A stretch of DNA of 43,105 bases from an uncultured Eubacteriales bacterium (GCA_900314555.1 OMVQ01000054.1:1-43105); one strand, 5' to 3'; positions 25,538 through 34,666 are shown, counted from the stretch's first letter. Translations and numbers: made by a program. The notes: generated from the sequence alone by a model not told the origin.

Positions 25538-27967
25538 TTATTTCTGAACGATATTTACAATTCTGCCTGGAACATAGATTTCCTTAACGATATTTCCGTT
25601 AAGTCTGTCTCCAAGTGCTTCCTTAGCTTTTGCAATAACATCATCTTTAGCATCATCTTTGCCAATTGTAATTGTAGCTTTTGTCTTACCATTTATCTGT
25701 ACAGCGATTTCTACTGTAGATTCAACAGTTTTAGCCTCATCATATGTTGGCCATTCTGTCTGGTATAATCTTCCATCAAATCCCATAATTTCCCATAATT
25801 CTTCTGTTATGTGAGGTGCTACAGGGTTAAGTAATGTGATTAATGTCTTGAATTCGCCTTTTGTAACTGAATTCTTCTTATAGAAATCATTTATAAGTGA
25901 CATCATTGCTGCAATAGCTGTGTTATATTTAAGATTCTCAAAGTCAAGACTTACTTTCTTGATTGTCTGATGCATCTTTGTCTCCATATCCTTAGAATAT
26001 GACATATCATCATTAACTAATTCCTGAAGTTTCCATACTCTGTCTAAGAATCTTCTACAACCTTTAACGCCATCTTCTGACCATGATGCACTCAAATCAA
26101 ATGCACCGATAAACATCTCATATGTTCTAAGTGTATCTGCACCATAGGCTTCTACGATATCATCAGGGTTAACGACATTTCCTCTTGATTTAGACATCTT
26201 CTCGCCATTTTCACCAAGAATCATACCATGTGATGTACGTTTCTGATATGGTTCAGGAGTAGGAACAACACCCTGGTCATATAAGAATTTATGCCAGAAA
26301 CGTGAATATAATAAATGTAATGTTGTATGTTCCATACCACCATTGTACCAGTCAACAGGTAACCAGTATTTAAGTGCTTCTTTGCTTGCTAATGCTTCAT
26401 TATTATCAGGGTCTGTATATCTTAAGAAATACCATGAAGAGCCTGCCCACTGTGGCATTGTATCTGTTTCTCTCTTAGCAGGTCCACCACAGCAAGGACA
26501 CTTAACATTTACCCAGTCAGTCATGGCTGCAAGTGGTGATTCACCGTTATCTGTTGGCATATAGCTTTCAACTTCAGGCAATTCTAATGGAAGCTCACTT
26601 TCATCAAGTGGAACGTATCCGCATTTATCACAATGGATAATTGGAATAGGCTCGCCCCAGTAACGCTGTCTTGAGAATACCCAGTCTCTTAATTTAAAGT
26701 TAACTTTTCTATTACCAATTCCTTTTTCTTCAAGGAAATCTTTCATCTTCTCTTTAGCATCTTTAACTTCAAGTCCGTTTAAGAAATCAGAATTAATTAA
26801 TTTACCAGTAGCAACATCTGTAAATGCAGCCGCATCAATATCAACTGCTCCATTTGTTCCCTCAACAACCTGAATCATAGGAAGTCCGAACTTCTTAGCA
26901 AATTCCCAGTCTCTGTCATCATGTGCAGGAACCGCCATAATTGCGCCTGTACCATATGTCATAAGTACATAATCTGATATCCAGATTGGAATCTCTTTAC
27001 CATTTACAGGGTTTATTGCTGTAATTCCGCCTAATACAACACCTGTCTTATCCTTAGCTAATTCTGTTCTCTCGAAATCAGACTTCTTAGCTGCTTCTTC
27101 ACGATATGCAACGATTTCGTCCCAGTTTGTAATGCTGTCTTTGTATTTGTCAATATATGGATGTTCAGGTGAAACTACCATATAAGTTGCACCAAATAAT
27201 GTATCAGGACGAGTTGTGTATACTCTTAATTTATCTTCTTTATCTTTTAACTGGAAATCCACTTCAGCACCCTCAGAACGTCCAATCCAGTTCTTCTGTG
27301 ATACTTTAACTCTCTCGATATAATCAACGCTGTCAAGTCCCTCAATTAACTTGTCTGCATAATCTGTAATCTTGAGCATCCATTCGCTCTTAACCTTACG
27401 GACTACTTCGCTTCCGCAACGTTCACATACACCATTTACTACTTCTTCATTAGCAAGTCCGACTTTACATGATGTACACCAGTTAATTGGCATCTCTTTC
27501 TTATATGCAAGTCCTGCCTTGAATAATTTAAGGAATATCCACTGTGTCCATTTATAATAGTTAGGATCTGTAGTATTAATCTCTCTATCCCAGTCAAATG
27601 AGTATCCTAATGAATGTAACTGTGCCTTAAATCTCTTAACGTTATTAGCAGTAACAATCTTTGGATGTATTTTATTCTTGATAGCGTAGTTCTCTGTTGG
27701 AAGTCCGAATGCATCCCATCCCATTGGATATAATACATTATATCCCTGCATTCTTCTCTTTCTTGCAACAATATCAAGTGCTGTATATGGTCTTGGGTGA
27801 CCTACATGTAATCCCTGTCCTGATGGATATGGGAATTCTACTAAAGCATAATATTTTGGCTTGCTATAATCATTTGTTGCTGCAAATGCCTTTTCATTAT
27901 CCCATATATCCTGCCACTTTTTCTCAATTCTCTTAGGTGCGTACACCTTGTTCATACCATTTTCCAT
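25538..27967 (-). CDS. leuS: Leucyl-tRNA synthetase
   Basis: 809 residues, normal for bacterial LeuRS. The class I signature HVGH appears in [18 protein letters not shown] zinc-type cysteine set appears in [12 protein letters not shown] and VCERCG. The editing domain (about 220-410) has [20 protein letters not shown] with the threonine-rich site. The KMSKS loop is [14 protein letters not shown]. The C-terminal anticodon-binding domain ends in [14 protein letters not shown]. It charges tRNA-Leu with leucine. ATG 27967 has AGAAAGGA about 9 nt upstream; ATG 27955 is a weaker alternative. Confidence 0.97.
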   Translation of the reverse strand: MENGMNKVYAPKRIEKKWQDIWDNEKAFAATNDYSKPKYYALVEFPYPSGQGLHVGHPRPYTALDIVARKRRMQGYNVLYPMGWDAFGLPTENYAIKNKIHPKIVTANNVKRFKAQLHSLGYSFDWDREINTTDPNYYKWTQWIFLKLFKAGLAYKKEMPINWCTSCKVGLANEEVVNGVCERCGSEVVRKVKSEWMLKITDYADKLIEGLDSVDYIERVKVSQKNWIGRSEGAEVDFQLKDKEDKLRVYTTRPDTLFGATYMVVSPEHPYIDKYKDSITNWDEIVAYREEAAKKSDFERTELAKDKTGVVLGGITAINPVNGKEIPIWISDYVLMTYGTGAIMAVPAHDDRDWEFAKKFGLPMIQVVEGTNGAVDIDAAAFTDVATGKLINSDFLNGLEVKDAKEKMKDFLEEKGIGNRKVNFKLRDWVFSRQRYWGEPIPIIHCDKCGYVPLDESELPLELPEVESYMPTDNGESPLAAMTDWVNVKCPCCGGPAKRETDTMPQWAGSSWYFLRYTDPDNNEALASKEALKYWLPVDWYNGGMEHTTLHLLYSRFWHKFLYDQGVVPTPEPYQKRTSHGMILGENGEKMSKSRGNVVNPDDIVEAYGADTLRTYEMFIGAFDLSASWSEDGVKGCRRFLDRVWKLQELVNDDMSYSKDMETKMHQTIKKVSLDFENLKYNTAIAAMMSLINDFYKKNSVTKGEFKTLITLLNPVAPHITEELWEIMGFDGRLYQTEWPTYDEAKTVESTVEIAVQINGKTKATITIGKDDAKDDVIAKAKEALGDRLNGNIVKEIYVPGRIVNIVQK

Positions 27968-28131
27968 TTCTGTATATCCTTTCTGATAAGAATCTCTGTA
28001 ATATCCACCAAAATAAATACTACAATCTTATGTTTCATTTTAACTATGTTAATCCACATGGCATCTTTTGATACCAGCATCATTTATATCGAATTATACA
28101 GTAATTAACTGTCATTTTCACATATGGGTTT

Positions 28132-28159
28132 ATTTTATCACATAGTCTTTGTTTGTCAA
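28132..28159 (-). promoter_or_regulatory. leuS promoter
   Basis: A perfect TTGACA (28159-28154), a 16-nt spacer and TAAAAT (28137-28132) face leuS. The leader of about 155 nt has a small GGTATC...GATGCC hairpin near 28070. No T-box AGGGTGGNACCGCG motif is seen, although many Firmicutes leuS genes have one. Confidence 0.7.
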
Positions 28160-28160
28160 G

Positions 28161-28186
28161 AAAAAAGCCTTATAGGGCATCTTTTC
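28161..28186 (-). terminator. Possible terminator of O-antigen-ligase-like gene
   Basis: On the minus strand AAAGATGCC-CTATAA-GGC is followed by six U residues. The stem is short and bulged, but the U tract is good and it sits between the stop and the leuS promoter. Confidence 0.4.
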
Positions 28187-28238
28187 GTCTAAAAACTCCT
28201 ACTATCACATCTGCTCTGTATTTTCATTTGAAAATATA

Positions 28239-29630
28239 TCAGTTTTCCTGTGCATCTTTTCTGTGGCAAGCAGATAACATTCCTAATGTCATAAAATAAT
28301 ACGGTGCCGTGTAATACATTGTATTTCCAAAGAATGACGACACAAGATATGCACATACCATTCCGCCAATTGCTAACATAAGCACATTTAATTTTTTAAT
28401 CCTCTTTATACAATATATAAACAGGCTGAGTATTGCACCAATATACATAAGTGCCGCCGGAATTCCCAGATATACTGCATGCTGTATAAATTCATTATGT
28501 GGTCTGTCGCTGCTAAAACCTTTCTCATAATATAGCGACCATAATCCGTCTGGACCATATCCAAATACCGGTCTGTCTTTCATAAATCTGAATGCCTGCT
28601 TCCAGAGTCCGATTCTGCTTGTACCACCTGCATCATTTGATATTCCGGCCTTAGCATCACCATAAGTTACGCCAAAATCATTTGAAAGTATATGAGTTTT
28701 CGCATCTACGCACACGCTCGTTATTATAAATGTCAGACATATTAAAATTACCGGAATAATCTTCTTTCTGTCTTTAATTATAAATATTATGGAAGCAAAT
28801 ATTATTCCTGCCATAACCGCTATATAACCGCCAAACGTATCATTTATGATTAATGCCCAGAGATTAAATACAAACATTGCTAAGAATATAACTTTATAAA
28901 TTACCTTTTCTTCTATAATTATAAGTCCCACCATTGCCATTATGGCTAATGTCATAAAATAAGCATAATGATTCGTATTATAGAATATACTTGCATATTT
29001 CGTCCATATATCCATATTGTGTGCATATTTGCCAAACATATTATATATATGTCCATTATATTGAAACAGCACCCATAATGATAATAAGGTACAGACCGTA
29101 CTAAATGTTCTTAAAATATATCTTCTGAATCGGTCAGAGGTTACTGCCTTACCGCAGACATACATTGCCGCATATATAAGATATGTATAGAAGCCATCTT
29201 TTCTATACCAGGTGCCTTTTGTAGCTACATAGAGGTTATCTGCTGTATATGTTGAAATTGCGCTCCAGATAAGCATTGCAAATAGAAGAATATCCCATAC
29301 ATTGTTTTTAAAAATCTTCTTTAAGCTGAATTTCTCTTCTTTATAAAACTGCGAGAAAATATACAATGCCGCAAATATTTCCGCAATAGCACCTATGAAA
29401 AAGAATGACATATTAAATATTCCATATTTCTGTGTCATCGAAAATAATCTGTACACTTCTTCAGCACATAATATTAAAAGCATAAGCATCATAAATAAGA
29501 AACCACCGACATTCCAGAAGTTATCTGGTATGCTTTTGAATATGTCACTGATACTGTCGTATTTTCCGATTTTAATATTAATTTTCTCTTTTGAGCCTTG
29601 ATTAGCTTTTTTCTCAACTTTAATCTTCAT
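28239..29630 (-). CDS. O-antigen ligase/polymerase-like membrane protein (Wzy_C)
   Basis: 463 residues with about eleven hydrophobic segments. A large extracellular loop near the C-terminus carries GTSRIGLWKQAFRFMKDRP, FGYGPDGLW and DRPHNEFIQHAVYLGIPAA, the signature of the O-antigen ligase (Wzy_C/WaaL) superfamily. In a Gram-positive such proteins polymerise or attach surface polysaccharide repeats or glycosylate proteins. It follows aroA by 20 nt in the same direction, a functionally odd pair. ATG 29630 has AAGAAGGG upstream. Confidence 0.85.
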   Translation of the reverse strand: MKIKVEKKANQGSKEKINIKIGKYDSISDIFKSIPDNFWNVGGFLFMMLMLLILCAEEVYRLFSMTQKYGIFNMSFFFIGAIAEIFAALYIFSQFYKEEKFSLKKIFKNNVWDILLFAMLIWSAISTYTADNLYVATKGTWYRKDGFYTYLIYAAMYVCGKAVTSDRFRRYILRTFSTVCTLLSLWVLFQYNGHIYNMFGKYAHNMDIWTKYASIFYNTNHYAYFMTLAIMAMVGLIIIEEKVIYKVIFLAMFVFNLWALIINDTFGGYIAVMAGIIFASIIFIIKDRKKIIPVILICLTFIITSVCVDAKTHILSNDFGVTYGDAKAGISNDAGGTSRIGLWKQAFRFMKDRPVFGYGPDGLWSLYYEKGFSSDRPHNEFIQHAVYLGIPAALMYIGAILSLFIYCIKRIKKLNVLMLAIGGMVCAYLVSSFFGNTMYYTAPYYFMTLGMLSACHRKDAQEN

Positions 29631-29650
29631 TTTCTACCCTTCTTCTAAAC

Positions 29651-30973
29651 TTAATTCATAACTTTCTCTAATACATCATAGTAGTTCTCAAATGTTTTGC
29701 GGCAGCACATAGGATTATCAATAATTATTCCGTCCGCACGTAGTCCCATCATTGTAAATGCCATCGCAACCCTGTGGTCATCATAGGTTTCAATTAACGC
29801 AGGTTTAACATTTCCCGGATAGATATGGATATCATCGCCATTTTCTTCACATCTGATGCCACATTTCGTAAGTTCATTAACGATTGCACTCATTCGGTTA
29901 CATTCCTGACCTCTTATGTGTCCGACATTTCTGATTATTGTCTCGCTATTTGCAAATGGTGCCATAGCCGCCAATGTAAGTGCCTGGTCCGAGAAATCAT
30001 TCATATTAACATCTATTCCATTAAATGTGCCAGCGGCATTTCCGGTAACATTGATTCCCTCATCTGTATCTGTTACATTTCCACCCATTTTCTCAAGAAG
30101 CTTTATGAACTTCATATCTCCCTGTGTCGAGTTACTGTGTACATTTTCTACTGTCACACTTCCGCCTGTAAGCATTGCAATTGCATAAAAATAGCACGCA
30201 GCCGAAACATCAGGCTCAATATAATAATTACCAATATGTATATTCTGATTTCCGTCTATATGATATGTTTCTCCATCAAATTCAGTCTTTACGCCAAATT
30301 CCTCCAGCATATTTCTGGTTATTCTTATATATGAACCATCTTTTTTCTCACTTACTATATGTATATCGATTCCCGTACTGGTCACAGGAATTACCATAAG
30401 CATCGCACTTAGAAACTGCGTACTCTTACTTATGTCCATATCAATGTTGTGACATTTTCCACCATTGCCTGTCACTTCTACCGGAAGATATCCCTCTTCT
30501 CCAAGATATCTGAAACTTGCACCCATTTCCGTCAATATTCTGAAAAGCTCTGACATAGGTCGCTTCTTCATCTGCTCTGAACAGTTGATAATATATTTTC
30601 CATCAGATAGAGCAAGCATTGCTGTAATAAATCTTGCGGCTGTTCCCGCACTTCCAACATCGATTGTAGCTTCTTTATTCGGAATCTTTCCACCGTAGCC
30701 CTGTACTTTTACAATCTTATTTTCTTCATCTATTTCAAGTTCAAAACCTAATTGTTCCAGACACATAAGAAAATGTCTTGAATCATCACTAAATAACACG
30801 CCTCTTAAAGTTGACTTTTCCTTAGAAAGTGCCGCTAATAATAATGCTCTGTTAGTCATACTCTTAGACCCCGGTACGACAACAGTTCCACTAACCGGCT
30901 TATTAACTTTATGAGTTATGTATACTTCGTGTTCTTTACCATCATCTGTCTTTATTTTACGAATATTTTTCAT
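29651..30973 (-). CDS. aroA: 3-phosphoshikimate 1-carboxyvinyltransferase (EPSP synthase)
   Basis: 440 residues. The sixth step of the shikimate pathway joins shikimate-3-phosphate and PEP. Characteristic stretches are PGSKSMTNRALLLAALS at the N-terminus, VGSAGTAARFITAMLAL and KRPMSELF, then NDFSDQALTLAAMAPFA and YDDHRVAMAFTMMGLR near the C-terminus. Active-site Lys and Arg positions are present by eye. No other aro gene is in the window. ATG 30973 has AGAGG 6 nt upstream, and a promoter is visible 50 nt further up. Confidence 0.96.
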   Translation of the reverse strand: MKNIRKIKTDDGKEHEVYITHKVNKPVSGTVVVPGSKSMTNRALLLAALSKEKSTLRGVLFSDDSRHFLMCLEQLGFELEIDEENKIVKVQGYGGKIPNKEATIDVGSAGTAARFITAMLALSDGKYIINCSEQMKKRPMSELFRILTEMGASFRYLGEEGYLPVEVTGNGGKCHNIDMDISKSTQFLSAMLMVIPVTSTGIDIHIVSEKKDGSYIRITRNMLEEFGVKTEFDGETYHIDGNQNIHIGNYYIEPDVSAACYFYAIAMLTGGSVTVENVHSNSTQGDMKFIKLLEKMGGNVTDTDEGINVTGNAAGTFNGIDVNMNDFSDQALTLAAMAPFANSETIIRNVGHIRGQECNRMSAIVNELTKCGIRCEENGDDIHIYPGNVKPALIETYDDHRVAMAFTMMGLRADGIIIDNPMCCRKTFENYYDVLEKVMN

Positions 30974-31018
30974 ACTATTCCTCTATTCTGAGCGTTATCG
31001 CAATTTTAATCTTACAAC

Positions 31019-31047
31019 ATAATATCATATATTTTTTTGTTTGTAAA
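31019..31047 (-). promoter_or_regulatory. Candidate aroA promoter
   Basis: TTTACA (31047-31042), 17-nt spacer, TATTAT (31024-31019) on the minus strand. The remaining DNA up to about 31200 shows no gene that I can support. Confidence 0.5.
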
Positions 31048-31205
31048 AATTTATTTAGAAAACGCTTTCCCCGTTTGTAACAAAATACAGACTCAAATGC
31101 CATTTTGCACCTTAAAAATCAGACACCTGCTGAAATAATGAAGAATGAAAAACTGTATTGTGATGAATGGCTCATACTATAGCTTCACTACCACAGTAAC
31201 AAAAT

Positions 31206-31248
31206 AGGCTGAATATCTCGCACTATTCTTGTGCCTGATACTCAGCCT
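31206..31248 (-). terminator. Terminator after the truncated toxin gene
   Basis: A 12-bp stem with one G-U, AGGCTGAATATC (31206-31217) with GATACTCAGCCT (31237-31248), plus an inner GCAC/GTGC pair. It lies directly after the stop at 31255 and is followed by TATTTTG on the minus strand. Confidence 0.7.
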
Positions 31249-31254
31249 TTAATT

Positions 31255-31467
31255 TTATATTTTAACAAATTCAGTTGCCGTCATAATTCTTGGTTTCACT
31301 AATCCAGATTCCAAAAAATCTTTATCTCCTGTTAATATAACATCTGCCTTTGCATAAATAGCAGCTCTGAGAATAGGTCTGTCATTCACATCTCGAATTT
31401 TATCCTCAAAGCTATGCTTTTCACTAGGTGTCGCAACTACTTCTAGTGTAAGCATTGCTATAGACAA
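31255..31467 (-). pseudogene. PIN-domain toxin, N-terminally truncated
   Basis: The 70-codon frame matches only the C-terminal part of a PIN toxin: SFEDKIRDVNDRPILRAAIY, then DVILTGDKDFLESGLVKPRI. Full PIN toxins are about 130-140 residues and need an N-terminal aspartate (usually in a DTNI/V motif) plus an internal glutamate. That whole part is missing, and the frame begins 10 nt after the antitoxin stop. The available start is TTG 31467 with no well-placed ribosome binding site. I infer a deletion that removed about 60-70 codons and left an inactive ribonuclease remnant. Confidence 0.75.
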
Positions 31468-31476
31468 AAAAGGATA

Positions 31477-31749
31477 TTAATCCTCACTTTCTGCTCTAAC
31501 CTCTTTTACCATATCCATAACCAAATCATCAGAAGTAAGTCCATTTCGCTCAGCTTCACCCTCCATCTGTTTTTGAAGCATTTGCATTGCATATACTGCT
31601 GAATTAATTATACGCACGTTTCCATTTTCAACAACGAATGTCACTCTGTCTCCACTTGAAATTCCAAGAATATCACGTACATCTTTAGGTATTGTTACCT
31701 GCCCCTTTGACATAACCTTTGCATTATCAATAAATGTATTCGCAATCAT
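31477..31749 (-). CDS. AbrB/SpoVT-family antitoxin
   Basis: 90 residues. The N-terminal swapped-hairpin DNA-binding domain has KVMSKGQVTIPKDVRDILGISSGDRVTFV. The C-terminal helix-rich tail would bind and neutralise the PIN toxin. GGAGGTGATTTGA precedes ATG 31749. It is complete while its partner toxin is truncated. AbrB-type antitoxins usually repress their own promoter, and a 10-bp perfect palindrome sits just after the -10 box. Confidence 0.9.
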   Translation of the reverse strand: MIANTFIDNAKVMSKGQVTIPKDVRDILGISSGDRVTFVVENGNVRIINSAVYAMQMLQKQMEGEAERNGLTSDDLVMDMVKEVRAESED

Positions 31750-31777
31750 TCAAATCACCTCCATTTCTTTAAATAGG

Positions 31778-31829
31778 AAAAGTAGGATTTCTCCTACTTT
31801 TATTATATCCTATTTAGTAAATTTATCAA
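31778..31829 (-). promoter_or_regulatory. Antitoxin promoter and palindromic operator
   Basis: TTGATA (31829-31824), 16-nt spacer, TATAAT (31807-31802), directly followed by the perfect palindrome AAAAGTAGGA-tttc-TCCTACTTTT (31778-31801). The position over the transcription start fits autorepression by the AbrB protein, which is inferred from family habit. Confidence 0.65.
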
Positions 31830-31847
31830 TATTTTTACAAATAATAA

Positions 31848-31920
31848 TCCTCATTTCTGAGCGAAAGCAAATAGCCGTGTGAAAAATAATCGCATCAGCA
31901 TTATTTTTCACACTATCTCC
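31848..31920 (-). repeat. Intergenic hairpin element, deleted copy after degV
   Basis: Hairpin 1 is perfect (31877-31890 with 31900-31913, GTGTGAAAAATAAT/ATTATTTTTCACAC) and is preceded on the minus strand by GGGAGATA. After it, the left arm of hairpin 2 (GGCTATTTGC) is fused directly to the class 1 tail TCGCTCAGAAATGAGGAT. Hairpins 3 and 4 are lost. It lies between the degV stop and the antitoxin promoter. Confidence 0.75.
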
Positions 31921-31928
31921 CTAAATCC

Positions 31929-32795
31929 CTAAAGTTTCAACACTCCGATTCCAACAAGTCCGGGACCTGTATGAACTGCAAGTGAAGCAACTATCTGTTT
32001 TCTCTCCACAATCTTCATCTTAGAGAATTTCTCTGAAAGTTGCGCCTCTACCTCAGGCACTTTATCTGCTGCCTTGCCATTCATAATACTTATCCACTTA
32101 TCAGCATCATCGCCTACCTGTTTCTCCACAATATTTACAAGCCTCTTAACACTATTCTTTCTGCCTCTTAACATTGTTACTGTATTATATATTCCCTCAG
32201 AATTACAAGTTATTACCGGCTTTAAATCAAGTGCTTTTCCAATGAAGCCTGTAACATTTCCGATTCTTCCGCCAGCTTTAAGATAGTCAAGTGTATCCAT
32301 ATAGAAAAATACGCGTGAGTCTGGAACTTTTGCAGGTAATTTTTCAACTAATTCTTCGTATGACATTCCATTTTTAAGTTGTACTGCTGCCCACATTGCT
32401 AAAAGTCCTGAACCTGTTGAAATGTTCTTTGTATCTAATGCATAGCCGTTAAGTCCATCATATTCTTCAAGAACAGATTTAACCGTATTATATGTTCCAC
32501 TTAATTTACTTGAAATACATACTGCAATTACATTCTCATATCCGTCCTCTTTAATTTTATCTAATAAATCTCTGATTTCCATAACATTAGGAGTTGATGT
32601 CGTTGGAATCTCTCCCGGAAATCTTTCATATACAGTCATCGGATCAATATCGATTCCGTCGGAATACACTTCCATTCCATATACAACTTTAAGTCCTAAT
32701 ATTCTTATATCATATTCTGTTGCGAATTCTTTTCCCACATCGCAACCCGAATCTACTAATAGTGCTGTTTTACTGTTATTCATTTCATTTTCCAT
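31929..32795 (-). CDS. DegV family fatty-acid-binding protein
   Basis: 288 residues. DegV proteins bind a fatty acid between two domains and, in FakB, present it to the kinase FakA. Visible features are the N-terminal ALLVDSGCDV, PTTSTPNVMEIRDLL, VCISSKLSGTYNTVKSV with the carboxylate-binding serine/threonine region, and SLAVHTGPGLVGIGVL near the C-terminus, whose histidine lies at the ligand mouth. No fakA is in the window. The start is ATG 32795; ATG 32783 is a possible alternative. It has its own promoter and an unusual phased operator array. Confidence 0.92.
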   Translation of the reverse strand: MENEMNNSKTALLVDSGCDVGKEFATEYDIRILGLKVVYGMEVYSDGIDIDPMTVYERFPGEIPTTSTPNVMEIRDLLDKIKEDGYENVIAVCISSKLSGTYNTVKSVLEEYDGLNGYALDTKNISTGSGLLAMWAAVQLKNGMSYEELVEKLPAKVPDSRVFFYMDTLDYLKAGGRIGNVTGFIGKALDLKPVITCNSEGIYNTVTMLRGRKNSVKRLVNIVEKQVGDDADKWISIMNGKAADKVPEVEAQLSEKFSKMKIVERKQIVASLAVHTGPGLVGIGVLKL

Positions 32796-32810
32796 CCTGA
32801 TTTAATAATA

Positions 32811-32894
32811 TAGTAATCAACGCTTACTTTATGTAGTTTTTACTATTAATATTTCATAGTATTCACTATCTATTTAATATAGTATTGATTACTA
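32811..32894 (-). promoter_or_regulatory. Four TAGT motifs phased at 23 bp upstream of degV
   Basis: TAGT begins at 32811, 32834, 32857 and 32880, exactly 23 bp apart. The last three form palindromes: TAGT-TTTT-ACTA (32834-32845), TAGT-ATTC-ACTA (32857-32868) and TAGT-ATTGATT-ACTA (32880-32894). The first is a half-site continuing AATCAACGCTTACT. The array starts at the predicted transcription start and fills the leader, as expected for a repressor or an array-binding regulator. Confidence 0.65.
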
Positions 32895-32900
32895 CGTGAA

Positions 32901-32929
32901 ATGATAACATTATACCTTATAACTGTCAA
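32901..32929 (-). promoter_or_regulatory. degV promoter
   Basis: TTGACA (32929-32924), 17-nt spacer, TATCAT (32906-32901) on the minus strand. The predicted start point, near 32894, overlaps the first operator palindrome. Confidence 0.6.
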
Positions 32930-32967
32930 TACACATTTTTTATCAAATAAATTTATCAGACCACTTT

Positions 32968-33897
32968 TTAACTATCTAACAATTCTTTTATCTTCTTACT
33001 GTCTAGTCCTGAACCAATTACAATTACCACGCCTCTGCCAACATTCATTGGTTTCACAACTAATTCATTTTCAGTTGCACTTATCTCATAATTTTTGCCA
33101 TTTTCACTTGCAAAACCTTTTACACGAAGTACCTTGCCATATTCGTCTGATTCAAAAAGTGTCTTTATTTTCTCTTTTAATACAGGTACTTCATCTTTGA
33201 TATCAAGGAAATTCACTGACGAGAATTCGCCCTTGCCCTCTGTAATCACTTTCATATAATCACCGATATGGTATCCTGAATTCATCAGATATTCATAGTC
33301 TTTATCCGTAAAATCTTCCCACGATTTCTCCATATATGTTGCCGGAAGCTTTTTACAATGAATTTTCTCTGCTGCATTTGCAATATGCTTCTTGGTATTC
33401 TCGATATTTTCGGGCGTAGATAACTGAGTTCTGCTAAGAACCACACACCCTGCACACGAAGCCTGTGAAGCTAATATATAATCAGCTTCTTTAGTCATTT
33501 TTTCTACAAGGTTAGCATTTACAATAGTGATGACACTTCCTATCTCATACCAATTCTCCAGAGGTTCTTCACGAAGAGAATCGAAAAACATATCCATATC
33601 AAATATTCCCGATGGCTCTATGATTATCCTGTCGTAACCACTCATTGCCATTGCTATAAGTTTCGTCTTAAATCTTCGTTGCAGGCAATTCGAATCACAC
33701 GCTGCTGCTAACATTTCAACCTCGCACTGTGTTCCTCGAAGTTCTGATAATAACATCATATCTATATTAACAGCGCCATAATCATATTCGAGAATTCCGA
33801 TTTTCATTCCTTTTTGCATAAGATATTTTGCATATTTTAATAAAAATGTTGTCTTGCCTGAACCAAGAAAACCTGTAATTAAATCTATCTTTATCAT
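32968..33897 (-). CDS. CobW/HypB/UreG-family GTP-binding protein
   Basis: 309 residues. The P-loop is GFLGSGKTT (9-17). The G domain continues with GILEYDYGAVNIDM, IIIEPSGIFDMD and a switch-like region. The usual zinc-binding CxCC motif of COG0523 metallochaperones is replaced by AAACDSNCLQRRF, with two cysteines. The C-terminal CobW domain (about 220-305) is shortened. The family inserts metals into enzymes, but the metal and client are unknown here. ATG 33897 has GGAG 5 nt upstream, supplied by the tail of the intergenic hairpin element. Confidence 0.85.
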   Translation of the reverse strand: MIKIDLITGFLGSGKTTFLLKYAKYLMQKGMKIGILEYDYGAVNIDMMLLSELRGTQCEVEMLAAACDSNCLQRRFKTKLIAMAMSGYDRIIIEPSGIFDMDMFFDSLREEPLENWYEIGSVITIVNANLVEKMTKEADYILASQASCAGCVVLSRTQLSTPENIENTKKHIANAAEKIHCKKLPATYMEKSWEDFTDKDYEYLMNSGYHIGDYMKVITEGKGEFSSVNFLDIKDEVPVLKEKIKTLFESDEYGKVLRVKGFASENGKNYEISATENELVVKPMNVGRGVVIVIGSGLDSKKIKELLDS

Positions 33898-34067
33898 ATT
33901 ATCTCCATTCCGCAGACTCTTTGCTCCTGAAGAATCGCGGGCAAAATTTTATATTTTACCCTGCGATAAACGCTAAATGTAATGTCTGCGACACATTTAG
34001 CCTTGTAAAAATAATCGCATCTACATTATTTTTCACACTATTTTCTCATTTGCAAGCGACTTGTCGC
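33898..34067 (-). repeat. Intergenic hairpin element, class 2, upstream of CobW gene
   Basis: On the minus strand: a class 1 tail with GCGAC-aa-GTCGC (34056-34067), a decayed hairpin 1 (34004-34038), hairpin 2 (33972-34001, GCTAAATGT/ACATTTAGC), hairpin 3 (33934-33967, ATCGC outer stem) and a tail ending GCGGAATGGAGATAAT at the CobW ATG. Plus-strand GTCTGCG in the hairpin 2 loop (33984-33990) is the exact complement of CGCAGAC (33911-33917), a 7-bp pairing. The rest of the gap to the tRNAs holds a TAGCATAGGC...GCTATGCTA inverted repeat (about 34080-34107) and the tRNA terminator. Confidence 0.8.
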
Positions 34068-34182
34068 ACAGCCTCATTATAGCATAGCAAATATGCCTAT
34101 GCTACCTATTTTAACCACTTCTTCTAATCATAATTCTGACTATTTTTTTCAATAATAATCTTCTTAATTATTTTACACGCAA

Positions 34183-34212
34183 AAAGAAACCTGAATTTCT
34201 CCAGGTTTCTTT
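34183..34212 (-). terminator. Terminator of the tRNA operon
   Basis: AAAGAAACCTG (34183-34193) and CAGGTTTCTTT (34202-34212) form an 11-bp stem with an 8-nt loop. The minus strand ends in a T-rich run (CTTTTTGC). Confidence 0.85.
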
Positions 34213-34242
34213 ATATATTAAATGGTTTGAGTAAATAAAAAA

Positions 34243-34315
34243 AGCGCGAGACGGGACTCGAACCCGCGACCCCGACCTTGGCAAGGTCGTGCTCCACCAA
34301 CTGAGCCACTCGCGC
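34243..34315 (-). tRNA. tRNA-Gly (GCC)
   Basis: 73 nt. Acceptor stem GCGCGAG/CTCGCGC, D-loop AGTTGGT, anticodon stem CGACC/GGTCG around TTGCCAA (anticodon GCC), TPsiC arm GGGTTCGAGTCCC. CCA is not encoded. Confidence 0.97.
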
Positions 34316-34359
34316 AATGTAAATATATGTAACTATATTTATATGATACTCTGTATCAA

Positions 34360-34430
34360 AGCGGGTGATGGGAATCGAACCCACGTATCTAGCTTGGAAG
34401 GCTAGTGTTCTACCATTGAACTACACCCGC
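34360..34430 (-). tRNA. tRNA-Gly (UCC)
   Basis: 71 nt. Acceptor GCGGGTG/CACCCGC, anticodon stem CTAGC/GCTAG around CTTCCAA (anticodon TCC), TPsiC GGGTTCGATTCCC. CCA is not encoded. Confidence 0.97.
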
Positions 34431-34473
34431 ATATTGTATGTAAAGCATTCGGCACTAGGTGCCTCCTGCGTAA

Positions 34474-34546
34474 TGCCCAGAACTGGAATCGAACCAGTGA
34501 CACAGGGATTTTCAGTCCCTTGCTCTACCAACTGAGCTATCTGGGC
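34474..34546 (-). tRNA. tRNA-Phe (GAA)
   Basis: 73 nt, first gene of the tRNA operon. Acceptor GCCCAGA/TCTGGGC with discriminator A, anticodon stem AGGGA/TCCCT around CTGAAAA (anticodon GAA), TPsiC loop GGTTCGATTCC. CCA is not encoded. Confidence 0.97.
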
Positions 34547-34585
34547 AGTTTCTTTAAGAAACATCGTGATTAACACGCATTGAAC

Positions 34586-34614
34586 ATTTTACAATGACTT
34601 CTAATTATTGTCAA
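34586..34614 (-). promoter_or_regulatory. Promoter of the Phe-Gly-Gly tRNA operon
   Basis: TTGACA (34614-34609), 17-nt spacer, TAAAAT (34591-34586) on the minus strand, 40 nt before tRNA-Phe. This is a near-consensus stable-RNA promoter. Confidence 0.85.
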
Positions 34615-34666
34615 GCAAAATTTTATTTATTTTCTATTCATTTTTATTTTATGAATTGAAAAGCCT

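Noticed and set aside
31140..31185. Short plus-strand frame starting ATG AAG AAT GAA before the PIN remnant
   Set aside because: Only 14 codons, no ribosome binding site and no recognisable peptide.
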